Source of the DNA: Sweltsa coloradensis
Lineage: Eukaryota; Arthropoda; Insecta; Plecoptera; Chloroperlidae
NCBI GenBank assembly: GCA_024449915.1
Contig: JAMZAV010000008.1
Location: forward strand, 186,001 to 250,000
DNA: 64,000 bases
Direction of reading: 5' to 3'
Shown here: positions 12,739 through 25,479 of the stretch, in pieces
How the letters are laid out: each line of letters opens with the position of its first letter
Position numbering within the stretch: position 1 is the first letter of the stretch
Translations under genes and position numbers: made by a program
Notes under the pieces: generated by a model
Database searches by the model: none
What the model saw: only the letters and a program-made list of their open reading frames with translations
What the model was told of the DNA's origin: nothing

Positions 12739-13215
12739 TTGAATGAGCTCGAGAGTTCTCCGGAGTCAAGTGGGCGTTACTAGCACCTCTTGTGTCACCA
12801 TCCTCGCCATAAAATGAGCTGTTCCCATTGCGATGCAGTTCCTGCTTTAGTGCGTTTATATCCTTTTGTTTGGCACCTCTATTACCAATTAGAGGGTTCT
12901 CTAACTGCGACTCAATGCCATCAAACGTCGACGCATTGCCCGAGGATATCACCTTAACTGAAATTGACCCGGAATAGGAAGCAGTCAGTTTGGCATCTGT
13001 TTCATCGTAATCTAGTGGCGAGTCGAGAGTCTCTTCTACAGTGGTGCCGCGTGTACCGTGCGAGGTGTGACTGTGCTGCGCGTGCAGGCGATTGGTTGGA
13101 GGGAACAGAAAGTACGGATAGAGGCTTGTGGCGTGTGGGAACCAGATTGGCTCCCGTTCATACGGATAGAGTGCAGAGTCCGTACCGGACAGGTCTAAGG
13201 AGACCGGTAGTACGT
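12739..13215 (-). CDS. Gfrl: Gfrl-like gene, symmetric exon encoding a cysteine-free linker
   Basis: A 477-bp minus-strand exon: two leftover bases, 158 codons, one leftover base. The acceptor is a strong pyrimidine tract ending ggtctctttcag and the donor is GTATGT. The frame is open throughout. The predicted peptide has no cysteine and looks disordered: it is rich in Ser, Asp, Glu, Asn, Gly and Pro. Near its start are LYPYEREP and LYPYFLFPP, near the middle DSPLDYDETD, and it has possible N-glycosylation sites (GNAS, GNSS). It would sit between domain 2 and domain 3 as an extracellular spacer. Both boundaries are phase 1, so it can be included or skipped without a frameshift. Support comes from the splice sites, phase match and position; I recognise no domain inside it. 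An alternative acceptor ending gcacgcgcag lies inside the exon near 13080. Confidence 0.68.
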
Positions 13216-14387
13216 CTGAAAGAGACCAGCAGGACAAGTGATGATCAGTGCAGTGCTCACGAGGCGCGTGCAGTGCTGGTGCTTGCATTCACTTCACCCA
13301 CATTCATGGCTACAGGGACATCAAGATTTAGGTACACTCATTAACAATTTACTGGATTCAGTTTCATTTACTTGACTTAAATTTTATAGTGATCCTTGTT
13401 TTTCTAATAGAAATTAGGGCCCACATTCTTCAGAAAACATCTATCATGAATTAACTAGCTAAGTATTTCTGACTGTGATTAGGAGAGCTGTCATCGGTAG
13501 CGCACATAATCTGCGGGCATCATTGATGTCCTGGTGGGCTTTTGTGCGCTCCGCTGTCGACGGTGCTACAATATGTCACGCGTATGACAGCTGCGATTCA
13601 GGCTGCAAATCCAGTTAAACAGCAATTGAACCCCGTATTCGAGTAGAATTACTCTCAACTGGACTCTCGGTAGCGTTTTAAATAAACTTTAACTACCGTG
13701 CACAAAGTTATTACATCGAGAGTGTCGGCCTTCGAATGGCCACAGCAGAGGTCTTGTGACCCAGTAGCTAGCTTTATTGATTGTTGGATCACTAGTGTTT
13801 CCACCGACTTGGAAATGAAAAATGAGTACGGCTGTTTATTTGAACTTTCCTAGACATGCATTTCATAAACATGATTAGTGCTTAAAAAACATGCAATTTG
13901 TATCAATCATTTTAATTCTATACATCTAGTGCTTTTTGTGTCATCATGAAAGGGGTGTCGGGAAGAAATGTAAACAAGGCGAAGAAATAATGCACATTTG
14001 CATGTGATCGGTGACTAATAGGAAAACATCACACAACAACGAAAAGAGAAAGAAAATGACAAATGTGGTCATTGAGAGTTTCTTGTGGCTTTGCTGCATA
14101 AAGCGCACTGTGGTGCAAGACGACACTGCATGCCTCTAACACTGCGAGATGTAAGGTTCTCGATCCTCTGTTGGGATGCCGAATCATAAAGGCTTCTCTT
14201 CGTTATTTCCAGTTTATAAAAGTACAAAAACTCTCTCAAAAAAACAATGTCGATGGTTTACACACAATATAAATTTCAAACAATCCTTTTTCAAAACACA
14301 AAACAAAATCCCATTAAGTATTTAAACCCCACAAATGGAAATGGAGTTAGCAAATTTTGATGGACGAGGTTCATAGTGGAAACTTAC
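13216..14387 (-). other. Intron of the Gfrl-like gene (1.2 kb)
   Basis: Intron between the end of domain 2 and the linker exon, from a GTAAGT donor to a tctctttcag acceptor. If the linker exon is skipped, 10636-14387 behaves as one intron. No repeat or regulatory site stands out. Confidence 0.7.
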
Positions 14388-14515
14388 CGACGCATGGATT
14401 ATGATTGACCATACTAAATATCCTGTCACACCGTCTTTTCATGTGATTGTTGGGGCAAATACAGCCAAACATGGGTGACAGGCGCAGCTTGGTCCAAGCT
14501 TCGTGGCACAGCTCC
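14388..14515 (-). CDS. Gfrl: Gfrl-like gene, exon encoding second half of GFR-alpha domain 2
   Basis: A 128-bp minus-strand exon after a tgtctgtgcag acceptor, ending at a perfect GTAAGT donor. It has one leftover base, 42 codons and one leftover base. The translation starts ELCHEAWTKL and contains FGCICPNNHMKRRCD and MVNHNPCV. These supply cysteines 6-10 of domain 2, including the CxC pair and the final NPC. With the previous exon the domain has exactly ten cysteines, as expected for the family. The final G can join either the AC of the linker exon at 12739-13215 (Asp) or the GT of the exon at 10407-10635 (Gly), so both splice routes keep the frame. A longer minus-strand ORF surrounds this exon, but the bases outside the splice sites are intron. 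Confidence 0.9.
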
Positions 14516-16112
14516 CTGCACAGACAAACAACACACTCATGAAGCAGGCTGCAGCACGGAAGAGACGCACCAGGTAAACGAACAAGACAAATGTACATTT
14601 CAATACTTAATTCCCTAAAGCGACTCCATGAAGAATATAAGCGATATTTTTTATCTCTGTTTTCATAATATGGCGATTTATTTTTACCTTGAATGGGATC
14701 AATGCAAAAAGAAAGGGTATCCATCAAAGTGTCTTGAACTTCATCAATCGATCTGAACGCCATCACTCATGAAATATCTGCCAGTTTAAAATTCAGCTGG
14801 TTAGATACGGGACTGTTATTGCATGTCTGACGCGCGACCCTGCCCACGTATACCGCTGAAGAAAGTACCACACGACCACCACTATCGCACTCCTACACTA
14901 TATATCTTATGCGATTCAATGATATAACTTGGAGATTTAAAATTACGAAGACAGTAAAAGATTGCCAAAATAATAATTTTTTTACTGTTACAATATGTGT
15001 CTGATGTCGAGTGACTCAACAAGAACTGATTTCGCCCTCTCAGTCATGAATTAAATTGATCTTAATTAGGTCATTTTCAGCAAGCAATTCATTTTTCTCA
15101 TTTTTTTTCTCCATTTTAGCATGATTTTTAAGGAGTTTAAGACAAATTTTGGATTTTGAAGTAAAGCTCCAGTAGTTTTTTTTCTGAATATTTTGTTTAT
15201 TTTAGATTTTATTTATCTAAAAAAAAAAACAGCAATACTATAATGATATTACAATTCAGAGACAAACCAAAATTTTCAAATTTTTAGTAATTTTTACGGA
15301 TGTGTATTTTCAATCTTCTCCAATAAAGGTACAATTCATCCCATTGAAATGGGGATTTTTTCCAAATTCACCCAAACCAAATTAAAAAATGTGGTCAAAC
15401 TGAAAAACCTATCATTTACCCGGATTTAAATGAAAAATGCCATGCCCATAATCATAAACGCCATGACAGAAAGGGTTAAAATTGTATTTTTATGTTTAAA
15501 TGAATTGTTTCAGTGTAAGCAGACTAATATTTTCATACCATTTAAACAGTATTATTAAAATAATACACTTTAAAAACATGAATTAAAATCATGTATTGAA
15601 GTTTTCTTCCTCGACGCTATGAAAGAAGTGTTGTATTGGTGAAATACTTGACAAGAAAAGTTTCGCTTCACGGCTGGCGAACCAACGAAGCTCAATCTAA
15701 CAAGTTTTGATCCAACAGACACATCAACTATTATTAGGAAGTAGCTGTTCAGTTTCCCCGCCTACGCCCGTTCAACAAAAATCACGCCACAAATCAAAAG
15801 GCACGACACACAAAGATTACATCATTTTGGCAATTCACGTACTGTCACTGGAAAAAGTACTCTTATTTTAAAGATTATTAGTTTGTAACCAACTTGAATG
15901 ATAATACGATTATGTCGGTCATAACCATACATGTTCTTTTTATTATTATTTTAATAACTTCAGAACACTTCCAGCATATTTTGCCATTTGGAGTGTTCAG
16001 AAAACATAATGATTGATTGACAATCTTTCGCTTAAAGTCTCTTATAATGCTTAATCACTATTCGAGACGACGAGTGGTGACAGATGAGGGAGAAAGACAG
16101 TTACTAAAACAT

Positions 16113-16185
16113 CATGCCTTATGCGGGACTCGAACCCACGCCCCCTTGGTGTTGTATTCCTCGACCGAATACGCCACTCTAGGCG
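16113..16185 (-). repeat. tRNA-derived (SINE-like) fragment
   Basis: On the minus strand gtgggttcgagtcccgc forms a T arm (gtggg/cccgc) followed by ataaggc, which pairs partly with gcctaga at the other end. The D and anticodon arms are degraded. A similar fragment is at 60450-60480. Confidence 0.5.
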
Positions 16186-18045
16186 CCTGTCCAGAGTGGA
16201 AGACAAAATTTGAAATGTTGCTTATCATATGAAAATTGTACGCGATGTTACCTAGAGGAAATATATCGAATTTGACCATTTCTCTTGGGTACGTGGGAAA
16301 CCTTATTTTCCTTATAACTCGATAAATACATATCATATTAGTATTTATTGTCAATACGTTTGTGGGGGACTATTACAGTATATTATTTCTATTGTAATAC
16401 TAGTTGTCAAGTCACTGATTTCAATCATCTATGAAAATACAGTATTTACATCGCAATTCAAATTGAAGTTCAAAGGTTAAATACCCCAGCCTGAAACGGG
16501 AATTGTACCCTAAACAGGGGTAAAACCACAGGGTCAGCGAGCCACACGCTCACGTATTCTATTTGTCACTCGCTCTTCAGGTACCCCCCCTCCCCCACCC
16601 CCCTTCAATCCACCCTCACTCACAGAGATAAACTTAATTAAGAGTTTTATTCGGCTTATTGGGAAGGTCATTGATGTGATTTGATTTGTTCGCGCAACGC
16701 AGGCCTTGGGTTCGATTCTCCCTCACATTACTACTAGTTTCAAGTTCAACAATGGATTGGATCGATGTTAGTACACGCACATGCTTTCTGGAAATCTGTG
16801 GCGTATGCTTAGAGAACGGCCTAGCAGTAACCCACCCAACTCCAGATTCTGAAACTGGCCACGACGTGAACTTACATTAGGCACTAGATTACAGAAAATC
16901 AATTATTTAAATTTGTTGGTCAACGTGGTAATATTATGCTAGATTCACTTCGTATCGATCAAAAGGAGTAGGCTACATGCACGTATCGCGAATATCTCCT
17001 TAAGCGATTTAACCTGAACAATATGACGCAAGTGGAATCACGAAATAAAGTGTTTGAAAATGGGAAAACCAAAAATCCCTGTTTTAATTTTCAACATAAC
17101 ATGAGTTTTTTCCGTTGATTCACGTAATGTGCGCATCTGTCCCCTTCCCCGGGCCCGCGAGGAGCCGTATTGTGTTCACATGGAACCACGGCCGATACTC
17201 CAGACACGTAAAATGCCAATTAAGATGTTATCAGGAATGCCATGAAGGGGGTTGGTTGTTCTTGGGCCCACTGCTTATGAACCAGCCATATATCATTATC
17301 AGAATAACATGCGGAGCTGAGAGCGGCCAACTTCAGATACCACCAGAACCATACACCACTGGTTACCAACGCTTGCTTCGAGAAGAACAAAAATTTAAAA
17401 AAAATAATAATAAATAAACATTTTAAATTTTAGTATACGAATTAATAATAAGTGGCAAGCAAATTTAAATGAAGATCACATACAATATTAATAAATATGA
17501 TCAATTCAACATTTATATGGCAATTACATTGAATTATTATAGTTAAGTGTTTAATTGTGAATTGTGATTACATTTAACTATGTACTTAACTCATGCACTG
17601 GTGTAGATAGTCCCAGGTTCGAAATCCGTTTAGGGACGAAGGATTTAGCTTCTATTTACTTGATTTTAGTTAGCTAATGTAGAAACAACATTGAAGCGGT
17701 ATCATCGGAGTTGACCTAGTGACGGTGTAGATATAAACCCCCTATAATGGCCTCCACTGAAATCAATTCCTGTAATTGAGTGTATATAAGAGCATAAATA
17801 AACGCTGGTCATGTTTAATTCCACTTGTACGTGGCAAGGAATCGCAAGTAGGTTATGGTTGATTCTTGGCAAGATACGGTTCAAGTAACATCCCGGGATT
17901 CAATCACCAAAGTGAGGGGAATTACCTTCTTCATTGCAAAATGTGGGAATCAAGTGACTTTTTCAATTGTGCCAATTATATCAAGAGCTAATTGGATTAC
18001 TTCAAGTTCAAGTGATTTGTGGCATAATATCGGTGGTTTTGATAG

Positions 18046-18353
18046 TGTAACTTACATTGCATTGCGCCCAATTCAAACCTGAATCAATGATCACATCACA
18101 TGCGTGATGAGTGATTAATGGAGTTAAGTATTGAAAAATGTTTTTGAAATACGAATTATAAAGAGTTATTGCAATTTTAACGTAACAACTGTTCTAAAGT
18201 ATAACTTAAATTGCATTGCGCCCAATTCAAACCTGAATCAATGATCACATCACATGCGTAATGAGTGATTAATAGAGTTAAGTATTGAAAAATGTTTTTG
18301 TAAAACGAATTATAGAGTTATTGCAATTATAACGTAAACGACTGTTTTAAGTA
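18046..18353 (+). repeat. 154-bp tandem duplication
   Basis: Units begin at about 18046 and 18200. The shared block attgcgcccaattcaaacct starts at 18061 and 18215, followed by gaatcaatgatcacatcac and agtgattaatggagtta-type sequence. Identity is high, with few substitutions and small indels. Confidence 0.88.
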
Positions 18354-19063
18354 GGACTAGTTAAACTGCTCATCGCTTCAGAAAACCGTATGGATTAATT
18401 TTACCTATTAAATGAAAATCATAGTTTCTATTCCAGAATGAAAAATAATTATTATTACTATTGTTTATAATTGATCTATTTCTTTATATTAATACCCATT
18501 CAATGAAATACATAGTTTCTATTCAAGAAAGAAAAACATATTTAACGTGATTTTCCATCCTATACTCAAATTACAATAAAGTGTTATGAATGCCATACCT
18601 ATCCACATAGATATGTGATGAGGTGAAGAAAAGCTAGTGATATTAGACTCAGGTAGTTTCCATCTCCAGGGAGCAGGCTTGTCAAGCGGGTGAGGGGTGC
18701 CACCGACGCAGATATAGCCCCCATCAGACTCGTAGGGAGTCAATACATATAATATTATGCATGGCCCTTCAAAGGATCAGGGTAGTTAATTTGTGTAGTC
18801 GGAATAACTGGAGCTGTGAGCTGTTTGATCTTTGCGTTCTGCTACCCTCGATTTACTACAATGACAATGTTGTTTTGAGTTGGTTCATCGGAGCGGCGAT
18901 GATACTGAGCTCTGGCGGCCAAATAACCAACTTGAAAACAAATGACGCGCGACAACATTGTGCAAAAGTTTCAAACACAGGATCATGATTTTAACAACTA
19001 CGGGCGCTGGAGTAGCCAACGAAGGGAGCGAAGCATATCGTTATTCGTTTGTTTCAACTTCCC

Positions 19064-19195
19064 TTGGTGGAGGTGCCGGGTATATAGAAACTTTGTGGGG
19101 ATTTCCTCGCCTCCTGATCTGAAGGACAATGGCGACAAAGACGCATGCCGATCGGAGGTTATGTTCGAATACACACGCACAGGCGGACAGGTAAA
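19064..19195 (-). repeat. Core-repeat element
   Basis: The minus-strand core (19064-19081, ttggtggaggtgccgggt on the plus strand) is followed on the plus strand by a degenerate interior and a cacacgcacaggcggacagg end. Confidence 0.5.
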
Positions 19196-19418
19196 CAGAA
19201 AAGTGATGTAGAAGAAATAGGAGAGATGATAGGATTGTCCTATACCGATAGAGGTGGTCCATACGTTAACGCAAGACTAGCATTTAGAAGGTCATTCAAC
19301 GTCAGTTTACGGAAATCCTGATTGAAGATTCTTCCTGAGGTTTTACTTAATCAGAATGCAAATTCTTTGATGGAGTCGTGTAAACTAGCTTTTGGACATT
19401 CCATCCTAAATATACTCA

Positions 19419-19927
19419 AGGTGCGTTCATGCTTTATTTTTACTCTAGTCTACTAGCCTAGTGGACTCATTTGACGGCTAGTACTACCAGGAGACTAAAG
19501 CTCCGATTTGGCTAGCATGTAGCAGGCAGGAGACGAAAGTGTACACAACGAAGCCTACTTCCCCGTTAGCAAAATGGCAGCCAGTAATTTCGCAGCCACA
19601 AACCTACAACTAGAAGCTACTTAATGAGTTAAAGTGTAATGAAGTGATGATATTACTATAATAAATTTGATTATAACAACAAATACGAACATCCAGTCAC
19701 GCATTCTTTTCTATGGTTTCATGTGAAAAGTGAGGTTAGGGTTGTTGTTGCTGTTGTTGAATATACACCACCTGGATGGGCTTTTCTATCTATTTAGGAA
19801 GCCGTGGGTAAAGCCCGAGTAGGTAGGCTTCAAAAGTGTATGCTAAAGGTGTAAGTAGGTAGCAGTAAGCAGGCTAGTGGCTAGTCGTTAGTGGCTAGCA
19901 GAGCAAAATAACATTCGAACGCAGCCT
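19419..19927. mobile_element. Probable foldback or MITE with imperfect inverted ends
   Basis: The left end reads aaggtgcgttcatgctttat and the right end, reverse complemented, reads aggctgcgttcgaatgttat. The similarity continues into CTAG-rich sequence (tctagtctactagcc against tgctagccactaacg) and into a shared gaagcctac block. The arms are diverged and I could not identify a clear target duplication. No ORF of note. Confidence 0.5.
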
Positions 19928-20336
19928 CACTCTATATGTCTATAGTCATTTGAAGAAGATTCCTTTAAGGATGACCAAATTTAAGAGTACATTGCTCACC
20001 TTTGAAACTGTACGTGTATTACGTTTCCCGCGTTGGCTTAATTAGTATGTTGTAAAACCTCTCTCGCTCTCACACTAACATCGGGAAAGAAGAAGGATTT
20101 CTTATTGATTATAAAACAAACTGCGTAGGCATTATTATATACCAACAAAATCCCGTAATGAAGATATTCCTAAGCAATATTCAATGATGTCTTGTTGGTT
20201 AAGCTAAGCCACGCTAAGATATATCTTAAGATCAATTTTCTGTGGCTGAACCGAAAACCGAGGCATAAAATATAATTAAAATTGTATGTGATCTTTTGTC
20301 ACGCGACTGGTTGACCTCCTTATTTCTTCTTCGGCC

Positions 20337-20598
20337 ATTGGTCAGTCGTTTAGCCGGCTGTTTCACCAGCTGACCCACCAGCCTGTGATCACCGGGGCTC
20401 GGCCTAAGTGTTGCTGGCTATCGATTCATTGGTCAGTCGTTTAGCCGGCTGATTCACCAGCTGACCCACCAGCCTGTGATCACCGGGGCTCGGCTTAAGT
20501 GTTGCTGGCTATGGATTCATTGGTCAGTCGTTTAGCCGTCTGTTTCACCAGCTGACCCACCAGCCCTGTCAAAGCGTTGCTGGCTATGGATTCATTAA
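20337..20598 (+). repeat. 91-bp minisatellite, just under three units
   Basis: Units start attggtcagtcgtttagccg at 20337, 20428 and 20519, each with caccagctgacccaccagcc. The third unit lacks the tgatcaccggggctcggc block. The array is GC-richer than its surroundings. Confidence 0.92.
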
Positions 20599-20996
20599 TG
20601 GGATCGTTCTTCCCAACAACATCTTAAAATATTAGTGGCAGGCTATCGAGTAGCTCCGCGTAGTTGCTTCCTGATATGACTTAACACGCATCTCCCAGGC
20701 TATATATCCTGTGAGATGGGATATTTCGCTGCTAGTTTACGAGGCACATGTTGCCAGATGAGTGCTTGGGTGTGACCAGCAGGCAGGTACCAGCCATTCC
20801 TCAATGTGGACATGCTAGTCACAACGCGCAGTGCCGGAAAACCTTTGGAAGCATTTGATTATATTGACAAGTACTGTTAATTTTTTTATTAATTCGTATA
20901 AGTTAATACATAATCAATGCGAATTGATTTTTTGGTGGCTAAAAATTAATAACCTTGGAATTAAGAGATTAATTGCAAATACTACATATTTTCCGT

Positions 20997-21068
20997 CCAC
21001 GGTGGCTCATACGGTTAGGGTGCAGATACGGAGCATATTATGGTAGTAGGGACGTGGGCTCGAATACT
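20997..21068 (+). repeat. tRNA-derived (SINE-like) fragment
   Basis: An A-box-like gtggctcatacggttaggg is followed, at tRNA spacing, by a B-box-like gtgggctcgaatact. Stems are poorly kept, so this is tRNA-derived rather than a tRNA gene. Confidence 0.4.
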
Positions 21069-21194
21069 GTATATTGTATAGATGATGGTAATTTTTCGTT
21101 TTAATTTTACTATCGGCATATACTCTCCCAAATTTAATAGGATGTATTTTTTCAACTTTGAATTTACAATTTCGATAAGCGTCACTTATAGCCC

Positions 21195-21383
21195 TTCCGT
21201 CCGTGCGTGTCACGTATCACGATAAAAAAACTGAACAGAACGAACGTACGATTGACTTGCGTTTCTTGTTGAATTGCCCTATAACAAGGATGATTCATAT
21301 GTTTTTGGTGACCTTGTGGGTTAGGGAGGCGGGGGAGCATACACAAAGTTAAAAAATTCACGTACCCGGCACCTCCACCAAAA
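21195..21383 (+). repeat. Core-repeat element
   Basis: Starts ttccgtccgtgcgtgtcacg, passes a gtttttggtgaccttg block near 21300 and ends with the core acccggcacctccaccaaaa (21364-21383). Collinear with 36141-36366 on the other strand. Confidence 0.6.
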
Positions 21384-21731
21384 TAGTTGAAAATATAAGA
21401 TGTTCTTAACTTCCAATCCAAATAGTAAATACACTTATTTCTAAGACAAATCACAATATCGTTACATAGTTTGGGATTTTATTTTAAAATATAAATTATT
21501 AGAATGAAAATTTAAAAAAAAGTTAAACGTTAAACAATTCTAAATTAATCACCCTAAAACTATGGGAATTTCGTTGCTACGATGACTCAAACCAATCACA
21601 ACGTCACATACATATTAAATTGTTGTTAGTATGTTTCCCCACGTGCTTGTCTCGCGTGACCAGTGGGGTACTGGTTACCTGTAGCGCAGAATTCGCCTCC
21701 CCCTTATGTTTACAATGTTTTATTCATCTCC

Positions 21732-21770
21732 AGCTAGCTAGCTAGGTAGGTAGCCAGCCAGCCAGCCGGC
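21732..21770 (+). repeat. Tetranucleotide microsatellite
   Basis: agctagctagctaggtaggt followed by agccagccagccagccgg: adjacent short runs of related 4-bp units. Confidence 0.8.
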
Positions 21771-24700
21771 ATCCCGTCAGCACTGGCTAAGCCCGCGCTT
21801 AGGCCTACATGGATGTATTTCCTCCACCGCAGCCACAACCACTCAGACCTACGTCCGACGCCTGAATTTCAAACAACTGCAGTCCCTATCACCGGGAATA
21901 AGGATATGTCATGACTAATCCCGCAATGCTCTGTCGGGATGCCTGTAGGAACATTTGCAATCCTGAGTAATCTCTGCTAGTTTCATGGTAAAAAATTACA
22001 CCGATGTGCGACGGGATATGTTGAGAGAGAAGAGTCGAGCTTCAGCGGGACCAGACATCACCATTTTTACATCGAAACTTTCGTAATGTTAGCTTTAGCT
22101 TTCGTGTTGCTGACGTTTACAGCTCAAACATGAGGATAATCGAGATGGCAGGTAGAGAGGTTATCACTCTTAAACATGGTGTCATAATGCACCGATACAT
22201 GTTAGGCCAGGGTTTTATCTTACCGTGTATAATGCGGGAGAATGCACATCCGCAGTATAAATCAGGACCAAAGCTCATCGTCCGTGACAATTTTTACTTC
22301 CGATGCGTAAAACGAATTGCGTTTTATTGAAAAAAAAAATCAAATAAGAAAGACAAAGGAAAGTGGTTCTCTTTTAAATACAGCGCAGAGTATCGACAGC
22401 CTTATCGGCGAGCTAGCCAATCACGGGCCGGTTAAGAGTTAGATACGATCTACGCGTGATTGGCAGGATTGATGCCGGGCTTACTCAAGTTTTACACCAG
22501 CCATGGGAAGGGAACACAGCACACAGCGGACGCTTGCAGTATTTATTTCAAGGAAGTTAGGCCAAGTTGTGGGATCTTCCTCTCCTCCACGTTAATGTTG
22601 AATGGGAGACGAGTCTCTAAAGTCTAAACTCACCGCCCCGCCACCGGAAATAGAAACACTCTCTTGTCTTGTTATTTAACTTGTGTTTCAAACGCCATTC
22701 ACACTATTGCGCAAACTAATGTTTGTGTTTGAACACTTGTTGCGCGAGGTTGTTGGAAACGCAAACCGACTGCGAGCGCGCATAAGGGTCGGGAACATTT
22801 TCTTCAAGTTTTAACTAAGTTGGAAAGAACAGTTCAAACTTTAAAATTTAATAGATAAACATTTAAACAAACATTTTGTTGATCAAGGTGCTTTTACAAC
22901 AGGTTCGTAACCTTTGTAAGGTTTTCAACAGATTTGTTCGTTTCGTTGAAAAAGGAAAATGCATTTCGTTATTGGACATAACGTCAAAAATAGGCCGTAT
23001 ACGCCCCTAAAATGTTTCCCACAAGGGTGTGCTCCTCGATTCCATTGCTCGATAGTGGGGACATAAAAATGACGAAGTATTCGAGAGCTCAGGTTAAGTA
23101 TACATATTTAAGATCCAATTGAGACGTGTTCAGTCGGGTCCTTACGACGCTCAAGTACTTCATATAGAGGGCGCGCGGAGCTCGATTCTCAGCAACAGTG
23201 TTGCAACGCCTACGACCACTCCATGATGCGGACTCGGACACCAACAAGTAAAGGATAAAGAATTCAATAAAGTTTCTTTTCTTTATATGAGGTGTGTCCC
23301 AACAAGATATAAAAACTTATTCACAAAGGAATCAATTTAAGGAATTTCGATATGAATACCTGTGAGCTTACGAACAAAACATTCTCAAACACACCTCATT
23401 TCATCTCATGTCCAGGGGTTTCTGATTCTTGTAGGAGAGATTTATAAATAAACTCTCTCTGGATTGAGTTAATTTTCATTAAACGCAGTCAAGGTTGAAA
23501 GTACCTAGGAATCCGTTGTACGCGCTAGAGAATTCCTCCATCAAATAGCATTTAACAATAATATTCAATTATCGAGCATTACAAAAGTGACGATATTTAC
23601 AAACCTGCCAAAAGTAAATGTTTTTGCTCACAACTTAAAGTTTTTAAAACACTCATCCAATTGATAACAAGTTTAGTTGTGCAATCCAACTGGATTTGCA
23701 TTATATTTATCTTTACATTTGAAGTCTCAACTGTTTGTATGTTTGTTTTGTAGTAATTGGACTTTCTCAGTTCATTATTCAAATTTCAAATTGAATTTAA
23801 TCGTTATAAATAAGCATAAAGTTGTAAATATTTGCCTTAAAGGTTTAAATCAAATTTCCACCTTAAACAATTACAAAGACGTAAACTTGTTCTCCTGATT
23901 TGATATTATAATAATTAACTAAAATGCATAATTTCTACAATAGATAGAATAATGTTTGTTATTGAGAATATTATTATAAACCTGTATTCTTAAATATTTG
24001 ACGGACCAACAATCGACTAATTCTAATTTAATAAGATATTCGAAACTAAACGTAGCGACGTATGAAACCGACTCTTAAAGACTACTAGCAAGAAAAAACA
24101 AATCCATCGTGGCTGAATTTGAAATGATTTCTCTTGTTAGGGTAGTACATTATTTGAAGTGCAGTGTAGAGGGCTTCCCTGTAATGAAACTGACGTTTTA
24201 ATGATGTAGGAAATATCGCCTGACAAATTCGCGGGTTCTCTGCTGTTAATGCGACACCTCCGCTGAGCCTAGTTAGGCAACCGCGCATTCACTCGTAAAC
24301 AACACAGCGTCAAAACGGGAGATCGTCATGTGCATCTATAATGTTTATTGACGAGTTATGTGGTTAAACACAATTACTAAGCGAAGCACGCAAATCAAAA
24401 AATACAATATTTTAAATTATTTTATACTTAAAGAAAATCAATTCTATAATATTAATACAAAGTAAAATATGATTTCCTCATTAATCACGACGACCTTAAT
24501 AAAATAACGTTGCTTTTTCCATAGTTTTCTCGATAGTGTCTCAACTTGATAAGTGCAAGAACAAATCAAAGATTCAAACTTGTCAGGACTATTACTTACA
24601 TACTTGACTACTTGTTTACGTAATGTTCACAATTATAGCACTAGGACTGCAAATAAGATTGTAGTTTTTACAGCGGTTTTCAATTATACAATCATCTTAT

Positions 24701-25479
24701 TTAAACTGTAAAAAACGGTTACGAAACTAAAAAATCAAGTAAGTGCAGATGGTTAAATTTGTAACGACTTGAATAATGTAATAATTTGAATGTCATGCAA
24801 TGTTTTATATATTATATATTATTATTGTACAATATGCGGACTATTAGCAAGAGCTAAATAAAGATGATCATTATAATTATGATTGATTTGATTTTTCTTA
24901 TTTAATGTTACATAAAAAATAAAATATTTTTTCTTTACCCGCTCTCAAATAACAATGCATATAAATACAAAACATATAAAAATATCTAGACGGAAATGAG
25001 TATATCGCCGAGATTGAGCAACGGTGAAACGGTCGTCGAGCAGCTCTTGAAGAGAGGAATGAAAGTTTTTTCTCCGCCGCGGACTCGAAGTGAGTGGGTG
25101 AGTGAGTGCACTACAAAACTTAAGTTGAGTTAATGGAATAAGGAACTCCCCCAATGAAGGAATGGCTAGCGGTCATCGCTGTCCACCCTCCCCTCCCCCC
25201 CCTCTTGTCGTAGGTTGATTGAGTGACTGACCCGACCTTGTGGGGTGGTGATCAGCGGAATTCTGCAAGGGTGGAATGGAAAACGGATTGGCAACTGTAA
25301 AAAAGTAATTTGTTACGTCTGCTTCGAATGGTCGGCCAATTAAGGCACCATTCTATTGTAATCCCTCCTTGTGAGATAGACTAATGACTTAAGGTTGAAC
25401 AAGGTGGCGAATTTGTACTCAATCAGACCCGTTCACACAAAACATCGGCCAGATGGTATGCTAGCTATTGTTTTCTTAC

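Larger units (their letters stand above)
14516..25479 (-). other. Intron of the Gfrl-like gene (about 11 kb)
   Basis: Non-coding DNA splitting domain 2 between its fifth and sixth cysteines. It contains tRNA-derived fragments (16.1 and 21.0 kb), a 154-bp tandem duplication (18.0-18.35 kb), a foldback element (19.4-19.9 kb), a 91-bp minisatellite (20.3-20.6 kb), a GCTA/GCCA-type microsatellite (21.7 kb) and two copies of the core repeat. Elsewhere I see only unique-looking AT-rich sequence and short chance ORFs. Confidence 0.8.

Noticed and set aside
12515..13288. 257-codon minus-strand ORF taken as a whole as a gene
   Set aside because: Good splice sites at 13215 and 12739 cut it to an internal exon; the sequence outside them reads as intron (pyrimidine-rich acceptor tract, then unrelated residues after the donor).
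14371..14766. 131-codon minus-strand ORF as a complete protein
   Set aside because: Only 14388-14515 is exon; upstream residues are intron before the tgtctgtgcag acceptor.
18519..18743. Minus-strand ORF with GGYICVGGTPH as a possible extra Gfrl exon
   Set aside because: The flanking exons already join in phase and complete the ten-cysteine domain 2, leaving no place for it.
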